A DNA stretch of 64,000 nucleotides. Origin: Saussurea involucrata (taxonomy: Eukaryota > Streptophyta > Magnoliopsida > Asterales > Asteraceae). The notes below the pieces were generated by a model. The model ran no database searches. It had not been told where the DNA came from and was given only the letters and a program-made list of their open reading frames with translations. A program made the position numbers and the translations under genes. The DNA is taken from contig CM066324.1 in NCBI GenBank assembly GCA_033807775.1, positions 134,407,501-134,471,500 of the forward strand, read 5' to 3'. This document shows positions 43,883-55,348 of this stretch, piece after piece; positions within the stretch are counted from its first letter, which is position 1; each line of letters starts with the position of its first letter.

Positions 43883-46868
43883 TAGAGATGTCCAAATGGC
43901 CGGGCCGGGCTAGCCTGGACCGGGCTTTGGGCGGGCCCGGGCCCAAACACTGTTCACGGGACCGGGCTTTGGGCAGGCCCGGGCCGGGTTTTGGACAAGA
44001 GGGCTGGGCCCGAATAGAGTTAGGCTGAGACCGGTCTTAGAGGGCCGGGCCGAGACCAGGCCCAAATCGGGCTTGGGAAAAAAATTTATTTTTTGCGTTT
44101 TTAGTAAATATTATTCGTATCCACTATAAAATACTTAATTGGGTCACTCAAAAATACGTTCTATTAGAATTTCATATATAAATAAAAATACGTTCTATTA
44201 ATTTTATATAACTTATAAAGATAAATACATTTAAAGAAGTACATTTATTGAATTATAAAGAAAAATACTCTTAATTCTCGTCCTCGTCCTCGTCTGGTGG
44301 ATAGTATGCAAGAGTTCCGGTCGTTTTAAGTCTAGTAAGAGCCGTAGGATCATCGAGTTCATCAACATCGAGTTGTTCTTCAGGGTCGATCTCGTCGTCG
44401 TCGTAACGTGATACAGTACTTTCACAATCGGTACTTGGTGCGGTACTTAGTTGGCCAGTTTCGTTTTCTTCAAGATTTTCTTCCACTCCATCAAGCTCCA
44501 CCTCTAGGTTCGTTCGGTCTTGAATTCTTTCAAGACTATCCAAGTAGTCCTTCAAACAAACGCAAGCTTGTACTGACTCCGGGCTTAATCTTGTCCGACG
44601 GGGCGAAATGATCCTGCCACTAAGAGAAAAAAGCGGACTCCGAAGCTACGGTACTAGCTTGGACTGTTAGTATATCACGGGCCATTAATGCCAAAACCGG
44701 AAATGCTTGTTCTCTTTCTTGCCAAAATGCTAATATGTTTAATTCTTCAAAATTATCAACTTGATTCCAAGAGAAATTAGTATTCATGTAAATTTGTAAT
44801 TCATTGAGATTACTGTCATATCGGGATTTTTTACTTGATTCATTTTGCACCTCATTCATTAAAGAGGTCATTAAGTCTTTCCGGCTTTGGCGATGACCAC
44901 TACTAGAAGAACCCGACGCAAATAGTGGTTGTTGGGAGGATTGTTGGTGTGCGCCCCCATGTCGGACTTTATAAATTTCAAATAATTGTAAAAACATGTT
45001 ATTAAATAATGTTTTTCTTTTCATTGAAAAACTAGAATTTGTGGACGTATCTAAACCAAAATTTTGACTTATAGAAGTAATTAAAACCTCAACACCGGTA
45101 ACCTTTAGCCACGGGTTTAACGCCGCGGCACAAAGAAAAGAAAAATGGGATTTTTCTAAAATATTTTAACAATTTTGCTTTCATTGTAACAATCATATTT
45201 TTCCAATGGTCTTCTCTATCCTCGTACTCTCTAATTTTGTTTGATAAAATATATATTTGATTTAAAACTAGAGGGCTTGTTGGATAATAAACACCGGATA
45301 AGTAAGTTGTTGCGTTTTTAAAATCACCCAAAAGATCGTATAATCCCTCAATCACGACCCAATCCCACTCTACAATAGTATTTCGTGGGTAATGAACATT
45401 ATAAAATGCATGGTAATTAATTCTTTGTGCACACAAATTTTCGATCATGTGATATGTCGAATTCCATCGAACGGGCATATCATGAGCCGGTCCCAAAGCT
45501 CTCCATCCACATTTCTCGCAATATTTTCTAAAATGCAATTGCATTGATTTACCTTTATTAAAAATTCTCCGTAACATAAGTCTAAATTTGGTTAGCGTGT
45601 CACTGCATTGTCCTAAACCGTCTTGAACGACTAAATTAATAATGTGGGCAACACAACGTGTATGAAATATTTCACCGTTCAACATAGGGGTTAAAGCACA
45701 TTTTAATTTATCCACACATGCAGTATTATTACTAGCGTTATCAAATGAAATGCTAACGATTTTATTTGAAATATTATAAAAAACAAGTGCTTTTTTTATA
45801 ATTGAAAATTGACGTTCACCCGAATATGGCGAACCAAACGTTTCAAACGCTATTACACGTTTGACCATTTGCCACGACTCCATCCAATGTGCCGTTATAC
45901 ATATATAAGAATGTGGCAATCCGTGTGGTGCACTCCACACATCACAAGTTAAAGAAATGTTGTTAGGCATTTGTTCAAACATGTTTTTCATTTCATTTTT
46001 AGCATTTTTCCACATTTTTAATGCATCACGTCTAAGAGTTTGACGGCTTACCGGAGTGTAGCGAGGTTGTAGACATGTTTGGATCATTTTCGTCATATGC
46101 GGATTGTAGAAATGTCCGAACGACAACCCCATTTGAATAACACATTTTGTTGTTAATTCCCGGGCCAACATGTTATCGTACGACCATATTTGACCTCGGT
46201 TGTCAAGTATGGGTTGATTTGAATCACCTCCGGACTTGAGTGCCTTGCATGCGCCATCGGTGTGCCTCTTTAAGGTCGAGTTTCCCGAGAGCGCAAGGAG
46301 AAGTCCACACCTTTTGCATTGTGCCTTTTTATTCCCGTCGGTGAGAACCACCATATTGAAATCATTCCAAACATCGGATTTTCGTCCGTGCTCGGCAAGA
46401 ACTTCTCTAATTTGAGGGGTTGATGAACTACCGCTGGCCATTTTGAGTGAAGAGTATATAGACTTGAAAGAACGAGAAGTTGTATGAAACGAACACGAGA
46501 AAGCGAGAAATCGAGAATTGTAAGCGAGAATTGCGTTTTTTGCGTTTTTGTAAGTTGGTATCAAATTCAATACTTCCACTACCTATTTATAGTGTTTTGG
46601 AGGCAAGAAAAACCAAAAAAAATCGACCAAAACGGCTATAAACGACTAGTACAACGGCTATAAACGGCTAGATTTTTGAATCGCGATCGGGCCGGGCTGA
46701 GACCGGGCTTTGGACCGGGCCGGGATTTTCAGCTAAAACACGGCCTGATAGGGCCCGGGGGGCTTGGGACCGGGCTTGGACGGGCCGGGCCGGGCTCGGG
46801 CTTTGGGGCGGACTGGGCTCGGGCTTCCGACGGGCTTTTTTGGGCCCTGACCCATTTGGACATGTCTA
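43883..46868. mobile_element. hAT transposon, 2.99 kb, 8-bp target duplication
   Basis: Ends TAGAGATGTCCAAATGG and the inverse of TAGACATGTCCAAATGG, flanked by GTGTCACC on both sides (43875-43882, 46869-46876). Both subterminal zones (about 43895-44080 and 46683-46850) are crowded with GGGCCGGGC and CGGGCTTTGG repeats, unlike the AT-rich surroundings. The interior encodes a hAT transposase with two frameshifts. Inserted in the 5' flank of GH1 copy A. Confidence 0.95.
44271..46441 (-). pseudogene. hAT transposase, BED-type, with two frameshifts
   Basis: From MASGSSSTPQIREVL (ATG at 46441) the frame runs to 45089. It carries a BED zinc finger (CKRCGLLL...LKRHTDGAC), the RNase H-like core with SLTCDVWSAP and ISFDNASNNTACVD, and the VRWNSTYHM motif near the insertion domain. 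After IPFFF a one-base shift (about 45135) is needed to continue as LCAAALNPWLK into 45024-44620. That part holds the hAT dimerisation segment FEELNILAFWQ and VASESAF. A second one-base shift in a T-run (about 44635) is needed to reach SGRIISPRRTRLSPESVQA and an acidic tail. Without the shifts the protein is near full length for the family. A likely recently inactivated copy, or the shifts are assembly errors. Confidence 0.9.
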
Positions 46869-46876
46869 GTGTCACC

Positions 46877-47420
46877 TGTGATTGGAACACGTGTTATGTG
46901 GGTCACTTAAATTTTTGACGATGGTTGGGCATACCCCACCGGCGAAAATGGGTGCTATTTAAGTGATTTTGGTCTGACATGTGCCATTTTCTTGTGAGCA
47001 CCCTTCCCAAGGGTGTTGTTTGAGTGTTTTTTTTTTCAAAAAACTTGATATATAATTTATAAAAATTACTTTTTAAAAAACAACACAGCCGATGTATAAC
47101 GAGTCTCGGTCCCAATCCCAATCCCATAACGGGCGTAAGTTTTCGTAAAAATAGTAACTAGGTCGGGACTATCGGTTTTGCCGGTCTTTACTGGCCCCGG
47201 TTCCAATCGGTCTTGATCCCAATCCTATGTTGGTTCCGGACCAAACTGGACCTATTTTGACCAACTTTTAGGCTAAAGTACTGACTTAGTATAATTTTAA
47301 GGCACATAAATTTTAACAATTGGTCTCTAATAATTTGGTTTAACAAATGACTTTGTTTAACCTAATTTAATTAACTAAATCAAATGATTCAAATAGTTTT
47401 ATTAATAATTTATTAATGAC
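46877..47420. other. Intergenic, no gene seen
   Basis: Short inverted GGGTGCT/AGCACCC-like text near 46950-47020 and a GGTCCCGGTT-rich repeat near 47100-47250. The small ORFs have no recognisable content. Confidence 0.5.
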
Positions 47421-48164
47421 ATTATATTAAGGGAAATTAATTAAAATACCCTAAGTTTGACCAAGTGTTACCAAAATGCCCAAAATCTCTCCCACTTTGC
47501 AAAAATACCCTTTTTTCCGCGATGGGAGCCCGCGATCGCGGGACAGGGACCATTTCTGACACTTTTTTAAACTTGCAGGGACCATTTTTGAAAAATGGAA
47601 TCCCGCGATCGCGGGCTCATCCCGCGATGGGATACTTTTTGTGACTTTTCAATTGCAAGGGACCATTTTTGAAAAATTCCAGGGACCATTTTTGAAAATT
47701 TGAACAAACTCGCGTTTGACCACTTTTCACCCGCAAATTTATGATTTTAAATTGAAATTTTACACTTTCACCCCCTATACTTATTTACTAAATTTACTTT
47801 ATACCTTTTACTTTCATAAATTTAATTTTACATTTAACACATATAATCGTTTATTAACTAAAATACGTTAAAAAAATACGTTTTAATTTTAACAAATTAC
47901 ACCATTATAATCGTCTCTTCGATACGTTCGAAATGAGCCTAATCTTGAATTTTTTTGGATTTATATATTTTAATATATATCATATACAGTTATACACTAC
48001 ATAAAAAAATATTTTTTATATTTAAAATTCATACCCTTATAGTTAATTATTTAATTTATGGTACATCTCTTATTTATTTTTTCAATTTTGTTTTACACTC
48101 CTATCGCATTAACATAATAATCATATATTAACTAATTCATTAAATCGTTTTAAATTATTATTAT

Positions 48165-48359
48165 TTGAATGTGTTTATAGATATCGTGAATGGCAATAGG
48201 AGAATGTTTTACGAGAAGAATATGAAATGGGGTTTGGACAAGTTGGTATCACTGGACTCATTTAAGAATTGTGAAAATGAGTATTTGACGAATGATGATT
48301 CATGTGTGTTTGGAGCTGAAGTATTTGCAGTTACAGAGTATGCACAAAATGATCGATAA
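48165..48359 (+). pseudogene. Captured MATH-domain gene fragment 1
   Basis: The frame reads FIDIVNGNRRMFYEKNMKWG then DKLVSLDSFKNCENEYL and DDSCVFGAEVFAVTEY, the core of a plant MATH/TRAF-like domain (an F/W-x-W-G strand, the LDSF/LxTF strand and the DDxCVFGAEVFV signature). There is no proper start context, BTB or USP part. The preceding TTTGAATGTGTTTATAG could be the end of a former intron. It stops just after the signature. Best read as an exon captured by the transposon. Confidence 0.78.
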
Positions 48360-48389
48360 TAAAATAAATAAAACGTATTTTAACTATAA

Positions 48390-48710
48390 GGGTGCGTTTG
48401 GTACGCAGACTGGATGGGACGGGACGGGACAAAAAAAAAATAGTTTCATGTTTGGTATGCCATGGGACAAAAATCAGATGGGACAACATGTAACAAAAAC
48501 AAGTTTTAATGGGACAAAACATAAGATTTTTTGTTCCACCAAAATAGGTGGAACAACATGGGACTAAAACATCAGATTACTAAAATACCCTTTTTTCCAA
48601 CGTAACTTAGATTAAAATTATCTCCTCCAGTTCAGTCCCGTCCCGTCCCATCAAGTTCAGTCCCGTCCAGTTACGTCCCGTCCCATCTAGTATGCGTATC
48701 AAATGCTACC
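48390..48710. mobile_element. Harbinger-like MITE nested in the Pack-MULE
   Basis: Starts GGGTGCGTTTGGTACGCAG, ends CGTATCAAATGCTACC, flanked by TAA (48387-48389, 48711-48713). Repeats of GGGACGGGACGGGAC and TCCCGTCCCGTCC inside. Confidence 0.8.
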
Positions 48711-49381
48711 TAAAAGTACAACTGTATATGGTATATATTAAAATATATAAATCCAAAAAAATTCAAGATTGGGCTCATTTCGAACGTATCGAAGAGACGA
48801 TTATAATGGTGTAATTTGTTAAAATTAAAACGTATTTTTTAACATATTTTAGTTAATAAACGATTATATGTGTTAAATGTAAAATTAAATTATGAAAGTA
48901 AAAGGTATAAAGTAAAATTAGTAAATAAGTATAGGGGTTGAAAGTTTAAATATGAAATCAAAATCACAATTTGGAATTGAAATTTACACTTTCAACCCCT
49001 ATACTTATTTACTTACTTTACTTTATACCTTTTACTTTCATAATTTAAATTTTACATTTAACACATATAATCGTTTATTAACTATAATACGTTAAAAAAA
49101 TACGTTTTAATTTTAACAAGTTACACCATTATAATCGTCTCTTCGATACGTTCGAAATGAGCCAAATCTTGAATTTTTTTGGATTTATATATTTTAATAT
49201 ATATCATATACACTACATAAAAAATATTTTATATATTTAAAATTCATACCCTTATAGTTAATTATTTAATTTATGGTACATCTCTTATTTTATTTTTTTC
49301 AATTTTGTTTTACACTCCTATCGCATTAACATAATAATCATATATTAACTAATTCATTAAATCGTTTTAAATTATTATTAT

Positions 49382-49588
49382 TTGAATGTGTTTATAGATA
49401 TCGTGAATGGCAATAGGAGAATGTTTCACGAGAAGAATATTAAATGGGGTTTTGACAAGTTGGTATCACTGGACTCATTTAAGAATTGTGAAAATGGGTA
49501 TTTGGCGAATGATGATTCATGTGTGTTTGGGCTCATTTTGACAAGTTGGTATCACTGGACTCATTCATGTGTGTTTGGGCTCATTTAA
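49382..49588 (+). pseudogene. Captured MATH-domain gene fragment 2, degraded
   Basis: Near-copy of fragment 1 (NVFIDIVNGNRRMFHEKN, KWGFDKLVSLDSFKNC), but after DDSCVFG it jumps into a duplicated segment: TTGGTATCACTGGACTCATT and GTGTGTTTGGGCTCATTT occur twice. The AEVF strand is lost. Confidence 0.75.
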
Positions 49589-50521
49589 GAATTTTTTATG
49601 TAGTGTATATGATATATATTAAAATATATATATCCAAAAAAAATTCAAGATTGGGCTCATTTCGAACGTATCGAAGAGACGATTATAATGGTGTAATTTG
49701 TTAAAATTAAAACGTATTTTTTAACGTGTTTTAGTTAATAAACGATTATATGTGTTAAATGTAAAATTAAAATAATGAAACTAAAAGGTATAAAGTAAAT
49801 TTAGTAAATAAGTATAGGGGGTGAAAGTATAAAATTTCAATTTAAAATCATAAATTTGGACGAAACGCGGGTGAACAGTGTTCAAATTTTCAAAAATGGT
49901 CCCTGAAATTTTTCAAAAATTGTCCCCTTGCAATTGAAAAGTCACAAAAAGTATCCCATCGCGGGATGAGCCCGCGATCGCGGGATGAGCCCGCGATCGC
50001 GGGATTCTATTTTTCAAAAATGGTCTCTGCAAGTTTAAAAAAGTGTCAGAAAGGGTCCCTGTCCCGCGATCGCGGGCTCCCATCGCGGAAAAAAGGGTAT
50101 TTTTGCAAAGTGGGAGAGATTTTGGGCATTTTGGTAACACTTGGTTTGACTTAGGGTATTTTAATTAATTTCCATTATATTAATATTCATTAGTTGAAAT
50201 ATTAATGTAATGTCCATAACTTATTTTAGGGAAAAAAATGTTACGACTTGAACTGAGAAATCTTAATTTAGAAATATGATCAATCCTTGACATTTTATGA
50301 CTAACATTGATTTTTACTATTTACCATAAAATCATGATTCAATCGACGATATTTCCAAACCGATCAAGTTTGGCCTAATTTAACTCTTGAATCGATGGTT
50401 ATTTGTTCAAGAGTTGTTAACTAGTTTTGACTATCTAAAATAAATAACAATTGCAAGATTTGTCCTTGATTCAGAAATAAAACGATAAGTTATATAAAGA
50501 TGTCATTCATCTCCTAGAGCA

Positions 50522-50763
50522 GAGCAGCTTAGGGCATCCACAATGGTAAAGTTATTATGAAAAACTTGAAAAAAATATAAAAAATATGTTGGTCCCACCA
50601 ATATACACTTTCTCTCTCTTTTGTCTCTCACATTCATTTTTTCAAAGACTCGAGGAACATCAAGCCTTTGATGAGTAAAGTCATTTTCAAGTCTTTGTCT
50701 CCAATGGTCAACTCATCTTCAAGTCCTCTTCAAACTTTTTTTAAATACCATTGGAGATGCTCT
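50522..50763. mobile_element. MITE of the GGGCATCCACAATGG / CCATTGGAGATGCTC type
   Basis: Imperfect inverted ends with TCAAGTC-rich interior; located downstream of the GH3 pseudogene. The rest of 50184-50880 shows no gene. Confidence 0.6.
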
Positions 50764-50887
50764 TAGATTGTAAATAAGATTAAGTAAAGGGTAAAAAGGC
50801 CATTTTCATTCACAATTTATATATATCACTGCAAGTAAAAACAATCCAAGCCAAACTACATCAACAATACACCCAAAATTAACTACC

Positions 50888-52090
50888 TTAACCAAAAGCG
50901 GTACTAATGTAGCTCTTGGCAACATTGTCGCAAAGGATTTGCAACACTCTATGGTTAGCTGGGCCCACACACCGCGGTGTCTTGAACTGGTTCAACGCCG
51001 ACCCTAACCCGACATAGTGAACTAGAATCTTCTGGAAGGTTCCCCTCTGTAAAACTCGGAGCTCTAGAGGCCCGATTGCTTTGACCTTCCGTGAGCTCAC
51101 GTAGCCTGCGTCAACGAATGATTTGTCCAAACAATTGCAACACTCTTTCAAAACCGCATCGCTCGCATCCCCACTCACCTCCCAAAAGATCACGTAATGG
51201 CTGGGCTCGGAGACAACGTCCACATGGCTTGTGAAGTCCACAAGTTCGAGTTTTTCGGCTGCTTCCACCGATAATTGTAGGTCTTTTTCGGTGTTTTTGT
51301 CGATGTTGATTGAGAGCATGAGGTTTCTTCTACAAACAAATTGGAGTTTCGGGGTCGAGTTATGGAACCCGATAACCTTAACCACGTCACCTAGCTTGTA
51401 TTGATACAAACCTGCAAGCCAAATAGTGTTATGAATAATTCATATTCATAATGCATTCATTATGAATAATTCATATTCATTATGAATAATTCATATTCAT
51501 TATGAATAATTCATATTCATTAAGCCAAATAGTGTTATGAATAATTCATATTCATAATGCATTCATTATTAATAATTCATATTCATTATGAATAATTCAT
51601 ATTCATTAAGCCAAATAGTGTTATGAATAATTCATATTCATAATGCATTCATTATTAATAATTCATATTCATTATTAATAGTTCATATTCATTATGAATA
51701 ATTCATATTCATTAAGCCAAATAGTGTTATGAATAATTCATATTCTTTATGAATAATTGATAAATAGTGTTAGTACTTAGAAAACAAACTGACTACCTGC
51801 AAAATTGGTGACCACAACCTCGTACTCCTCGCCAATTTGGACATCGGTCAGCCGACCGGTTTGGGCTCGACCGGGCAAACGGTGAAGCCGGGTTCATCTT
51901 GATCCTGGCTAGCCACATCAATCTCTCTCAACGGCAAGAATTCAAAATACCCGATATTTGGAAGCACATCAAAAGTGGTCATCTCGGGTGGCATATTTGG
52001 GTTGACATTTGCTCCAATCCACCCTTCCGATGACCCATAATCTGCACTCAACAACCGTACTGTGCCAGCATAATGTCGTAGTTTTATGTA
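50888..52090 (-). pseudogene. GH3 auxin/jasmonate amido synthetase, 5'-truncated and frameshifted
   Basis: Two exons remain. The upstream one (about 52090-51797) encodes KLRHYAGTVRLLSADYGSSE, then NVNPNMPPEMTTF and NIGYFEFLPL. The last (51411-50888) encodes YQYKLGDVVKVIGFHNSTP, LSINIDKNTEKDLQ, VDFTSHVD, SFVDAGYVSSRKV and FKTPRCVGPANHRVL, ending in TAA. These are hallmark GH3 acyl-adenylase segments. Near 51850 the frame EPKPVG must shift by one base to continue LTDVQIGEEYEVVVTNF up to the donor at 51796. The coding sequence is lost beyond about 52090, where repeats begin, and no 5' exons follow. The final exon itself is intact, so the disruption may be recent. Confidence 0.88.
51421..51765. 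repeat. Minisatellite in the GH3 pseudogene intron
   Basis: Higher-order tandem array: short units ATTATGAATAATTCATATTC repeat about a dozen times, grouped into longer units each beginning AAGCCAAATAGTGTTATG (about 51417, 51522, 51608, 51714). The short unit is self-complementary (GAATAATTC). Confidence 0.9.
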
Positions 52091-52820
52091 AAGATGTTTA
52101 TTAACTTATGTGGTGTCAAAATGGAGTTTTATAAAAAGTGTCTGGATTAGCTTATAGTTGTACCAAAATTTAATAAGCTAATAAGTTGTTATTTATGGGT
52201 GTTTGGGATTGTTTATACATTAAAATAACAAAAAAAAAACCTCATAAGGGGGTGTTTGGGATTGCCTATTTAAAACAACTTATGCTTTTATATAAAAGTG
52301 TTTATTAACTTATTATGGTGTCAAAATCGAAGTTTTATAAAAAGTGTTTGAATTAGCTTATGATGGTATCAAAACGTAATAAGTTGTAATTTAGAGAGTG
52401 TCTGGGATTGAATATGCATGTAAAATAACTAAAAAAGTTGATAAGTTATTTCAAATAAGTCAATAAGTTAGAATGAAACGACTTATCAAAAACTCCTTAT
52501 CACCGGTGTCAAACCACTATAAGCAGTTTTTTTAACCATCCAAACACTAAAAACTGTTTATTACCGGTACCACACCGAAATAAGTTGATAAGTACTTTAA
52601 ATAAACAATCCCAAACATCCCCAAAGTTGTTTCAAATAAGTCAATAAGTTAGAATGTAATGACTTATTAAAAACTAATTTTCAGCGGCGACAAAACGATA
52701 TAAGCATTTTATTTTCTCCCATCCAAACACTAAAAATTGATTATCAGAGATGCCAAAACGAAATAAGTCAATAAGTATTTTAAATAAGGAATCTCAAACA
52801 CCCCCCTTACTCAAGAAAAC
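52090..52820. repeat. Nested MITEs with AATAAGTTGATAAGT repeats
   Basis: Several copies of GGGTGTTTGGGATTG and CAATCCCAAACA(C/T)CCCC in both orientations, the same family as 42808-43104 and 59161-59448. The array truncates the GH3 exon at about 52090. A (TA)n tract at 52858-52882 follows; 52883-53345 shows no gene. Confidence 0.7.
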
Positions 52821-52850
52821 ATAAAAAAGTTAATATTGTATATTTATATA

Positions 52851-52886
<36 letters not shown>

Positions 52887-53347
52887 AAACCTCTCTTCCC
52901 TTTATCCCTTACAACATCGACGAGGATAGCGGATCCAAAAATTTATATTAGTGGAAGCATCTTTATGGGTGTTAAAAAGTTCTCAAACCGAATAACTCAT
53001 TCATACCAAATATAAATTTGAGTTATTTTCTCTATCGGTCACCCAAATATATTTAGTCTTGAAAAATCAAATAATAATTAACAAATAATAATAATTATAA
53101 GTTTATAAAACAATAAAATGTAAAAAATGTTGGAAAAAATAAAAAATAGTGATTTTTCAAATTGTTAGTACTATAGCAAACAAAATAAAATAATTTTGTA
53201 ACGGGTTAAAACTTTGAAGTTAAGGAAAACAACTCCAAGTAAGAGTTGTAAACGAGAGAGAGAATTAGATTCTTTTTAATTGTTGGGGGACTATTAATAA
53301 CTTTTAGGTAAAAATAAAACAAAATAAAAGCCTACAAATGAAACTTA

Positions 53348-53938
53348 GGGTGCGTTTTGTTCGGCAGATTTCGACGAAATTGGGCGGAATTGGAATGGTC
53401 AATTCCATTGACCAAATTCCATTGTGCTGTTTGGTTTGCAATGGAATGGAATGGAATTGAATTCCATGAATTCCACCCAAATAAGAAATTCACCATTCCT
53501 TTACAAAATAGATGGAATTGAATTCTATTCCATCCAAATTTGTCTAAATGACAAAAATACCTTCATTTAATTTAATACTTTAGTTTTTTATTTTTAATTT
53601 TTAATTTTTATTAATATAATTTAATACATTTAGTTTTTATTTTTATTTTATTTTTTATTTTTGGGTTGTGTATATTATATTTTTTACACATTAAAGTATT
53701 TAATAATTATTTTATAAAAAGGGTATTTTGGTCATTTGTCGAAAATTCATTCAAATTCCAAAGCTATATTATGTGAACCAAACAGACAGATTCCAATTCC
53801 TTTGACAGATTCCATTCCAATTCTGTCAACCAAACAGGTGGTCAAACCTGACAACATTTCATTCCAATTCCTTCCAGATTCCAATTCCTTTGACAGATTC
53901 CATTCATTCAGAAATCATTCTGCGAACCAAACGCACCC
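53348..53938. mobile_element. Harbinger/Tourist-like MITE, 591 bp, TTA target duplication
   Basis: Ends GGGTGCGTTTTGTTCGGCAG and CTGCGAACCAAACGCACCC, inverse of each other, flanked by TTA (53345-53347 and 53939-53941). The interior is rich in GGAATTGGAATGG and CCATTCCAATTC runs. Confidence 0.88.
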
Positions 53939-54330
53939 TTAGTGGTTGATTTTTGGATGGTTTGTTGGGGGCTGTGCACCGACAGCAGGATGTGCAGCCA
54001 CCTAAACACATCGAACCCGTTTCTCACACCTGCAACTCGGTTTATGCTCTCTGTGAATCTTCATACTACAAAATACAAATACAATATCTTCCAAACTGAT
54101 TTTCCTTGAATTAATCCCACGGAGTTCACCATCCCATAAAACCTCACCTTATTTTCTCTTCAATTTTAACCCAATATCCATCACAGAAACTATGCTTAGA
54201 AGCAACCAAAAAAAAACCTTGGAAGCAAGTTTGTGCAGGAATCTTACTAGGTTTATGGGTATTGGATAATGGTTAAGTTTGATTTTTGTTTTTGATTTTG
54301 ATTTTGATTGTGATTGCTTAAGTTTGATTT

Positions 54331-54705
54331 TGATGAGTTCATCAGTCAAAAAATTCTCCAGAAATACCCCGTTTCTTAGGTCGAAAATTGGAAATAGAAG
54401 AATTTGTGGTTCCATAGCATGCGAGCTTGATCACTTTGATTTGGTGGGTCTGCTTCAGAATATCAACCCTTATGTCTGCCATGAAACATTTGAGGTGATT
54501 CCATTTATCTCAATACCAATCATCTTTTTGTAAATTCCGTTTAATTATTTTTCATTGTAAATGGTCTTTTTTTGGTGGATTTCTTGCAATCTTTGCCCAA
54601 AAACTCAATAACCTGCTTTTAATTGTATTTTAGAAGACGATTGATGTTCAGGTGCCACAGTGTGTCACTGGTGGAGTTAGTTGGTGTCAGTATATGCCTA
54701 AATAA
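54331..54705 (+). other. Possible two-exon ORF of unknown function
   Basis: An ATG at about 54331 opens MSSSVKKFSRNTPFLRSKIG, a basic Ser/Arg-rich segment like an organelle-targeting presequence, then CELDHFDLVGLLQNINPYV, up to a GTGATT donor at about 54495. After an AG near 54632 the frame continues KTIDVQVPQCVTGGVSW and stops at TAA (54703). I do not recognise a family. It could be the 5' remnant of a gene cut off before GH1 copy B. Upstream is a TTTTGATTTTGATTG-repeat leader. Confidence 0.3.
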
Positions 54706-54970
54706 TTTTTTTCATCAAAATGAAAATTATAATAATATATCTTATTTATCTTTTATTTTCTTAAAAGAAAATAAGACAAAAAAAAGTAAAAGGACTAAAA
54801 TACCACTGCAATTGTAACAGAAAGCAACTTAAAGCAAACCATCTCCCGCCAGAAACCATACAAACTGCAATTTTACAAAATTTGAAGATCAACACTGTTC
54901 GTCATCTGCAGAAACAATTGCACTTCTCGTCTCAATCTAACCCTAGGTAGGTGCATTTGATTGAATTGCT

Positions 54971-55065
54971 TTTGTTCAATTGAATCTATGAATCGTTTTT
55001 TCTCTGGTTCAACTTTTTGTTCAATTGAATCTATGAATCGTTTTTTCTCTGGTTCAACTTTTTTG
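54971..55065. repeat. 44-bp direct repeat, two copies
   Basis: TGTTCAATTGAATCTATGAA...GGTTCAACTTT occurs twice in tandem just before the direct repeat that bounds the GH1 B/C duplication. Confidence 0.85.
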
Positions 55066-55072
55066 TCCATCT

Positions 55073-55270
55073 AGTTCCACCTATTTTAATGAAACAAAAA
55101 ACAGTCTTGTCCCCATCCCATGTCTTGTCAAATGTGGAACCATGAGCTTTTATCATGTCCCATCAAACAATTATGAAAGGTTTTATGGTTGTAATTTAAT
55201 ATTGATACTTTAATAATTTACCAATCTTGTCTCTATGACTTTATTCCACTATGAATTATGAATGTACACC
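55073..55270. repeat. Direct repeat bounding the GH1 B/C duplication, left copy
   Basis: About 198 bp nearly identical to 60483-60680 (GTTCCACCTATTTTAA...TATGAATGTACAC). The offset, 5.41 kb, equals the duplication unit containing one GH1 gene and its 5' flank. Confidence 0.85.
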
Positions 55271-55348
55271 CTATATATATATATATATATATAGGTGCCA
55301 ACACATAAAAGTTCACAAGTTACAACACGAAATTGTACATCCGAATGA

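Larger units (their letters stand above)
47431..50173. mobile_element. Pack-MULE-like element, 2.74 kb, carrying MATH-domain fragments
   Basis: Inverted repeats of about 290 bp start GGGAAATTAATTAAAATACCC and contain CCGCGATCGCGGG blocks. They are flanked by the 10-bp direct repeat ATTATATTAA (47421-47430, 50174-50183). Inside are two hairpin units, each an AT-rich arm, a MATH fragment and the inverted arm: about 47750-48960 and 48975-49850. Unit 1 has a nested Harbinger-like MITE (48390-48710). No transposase is encoded. A shorter relative with the same ends is at 9843-10203. The duplication length and captured coding fragment fit a Pack-MULE. Confidence 0.85.

Noticed and set aside
49913..50154. 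Short frames over the CCGCGATCGCGGG blocks
   Set aside because: Generated by the GC-rich inverted repeat of the Pack-MULE; not protein-like.
51421..51765. Repeat array considered as CRISPR or centromeric satellite
   Set aside because: Local minisatellite confined to one intron, with no unique spacers and only about 345 bp.
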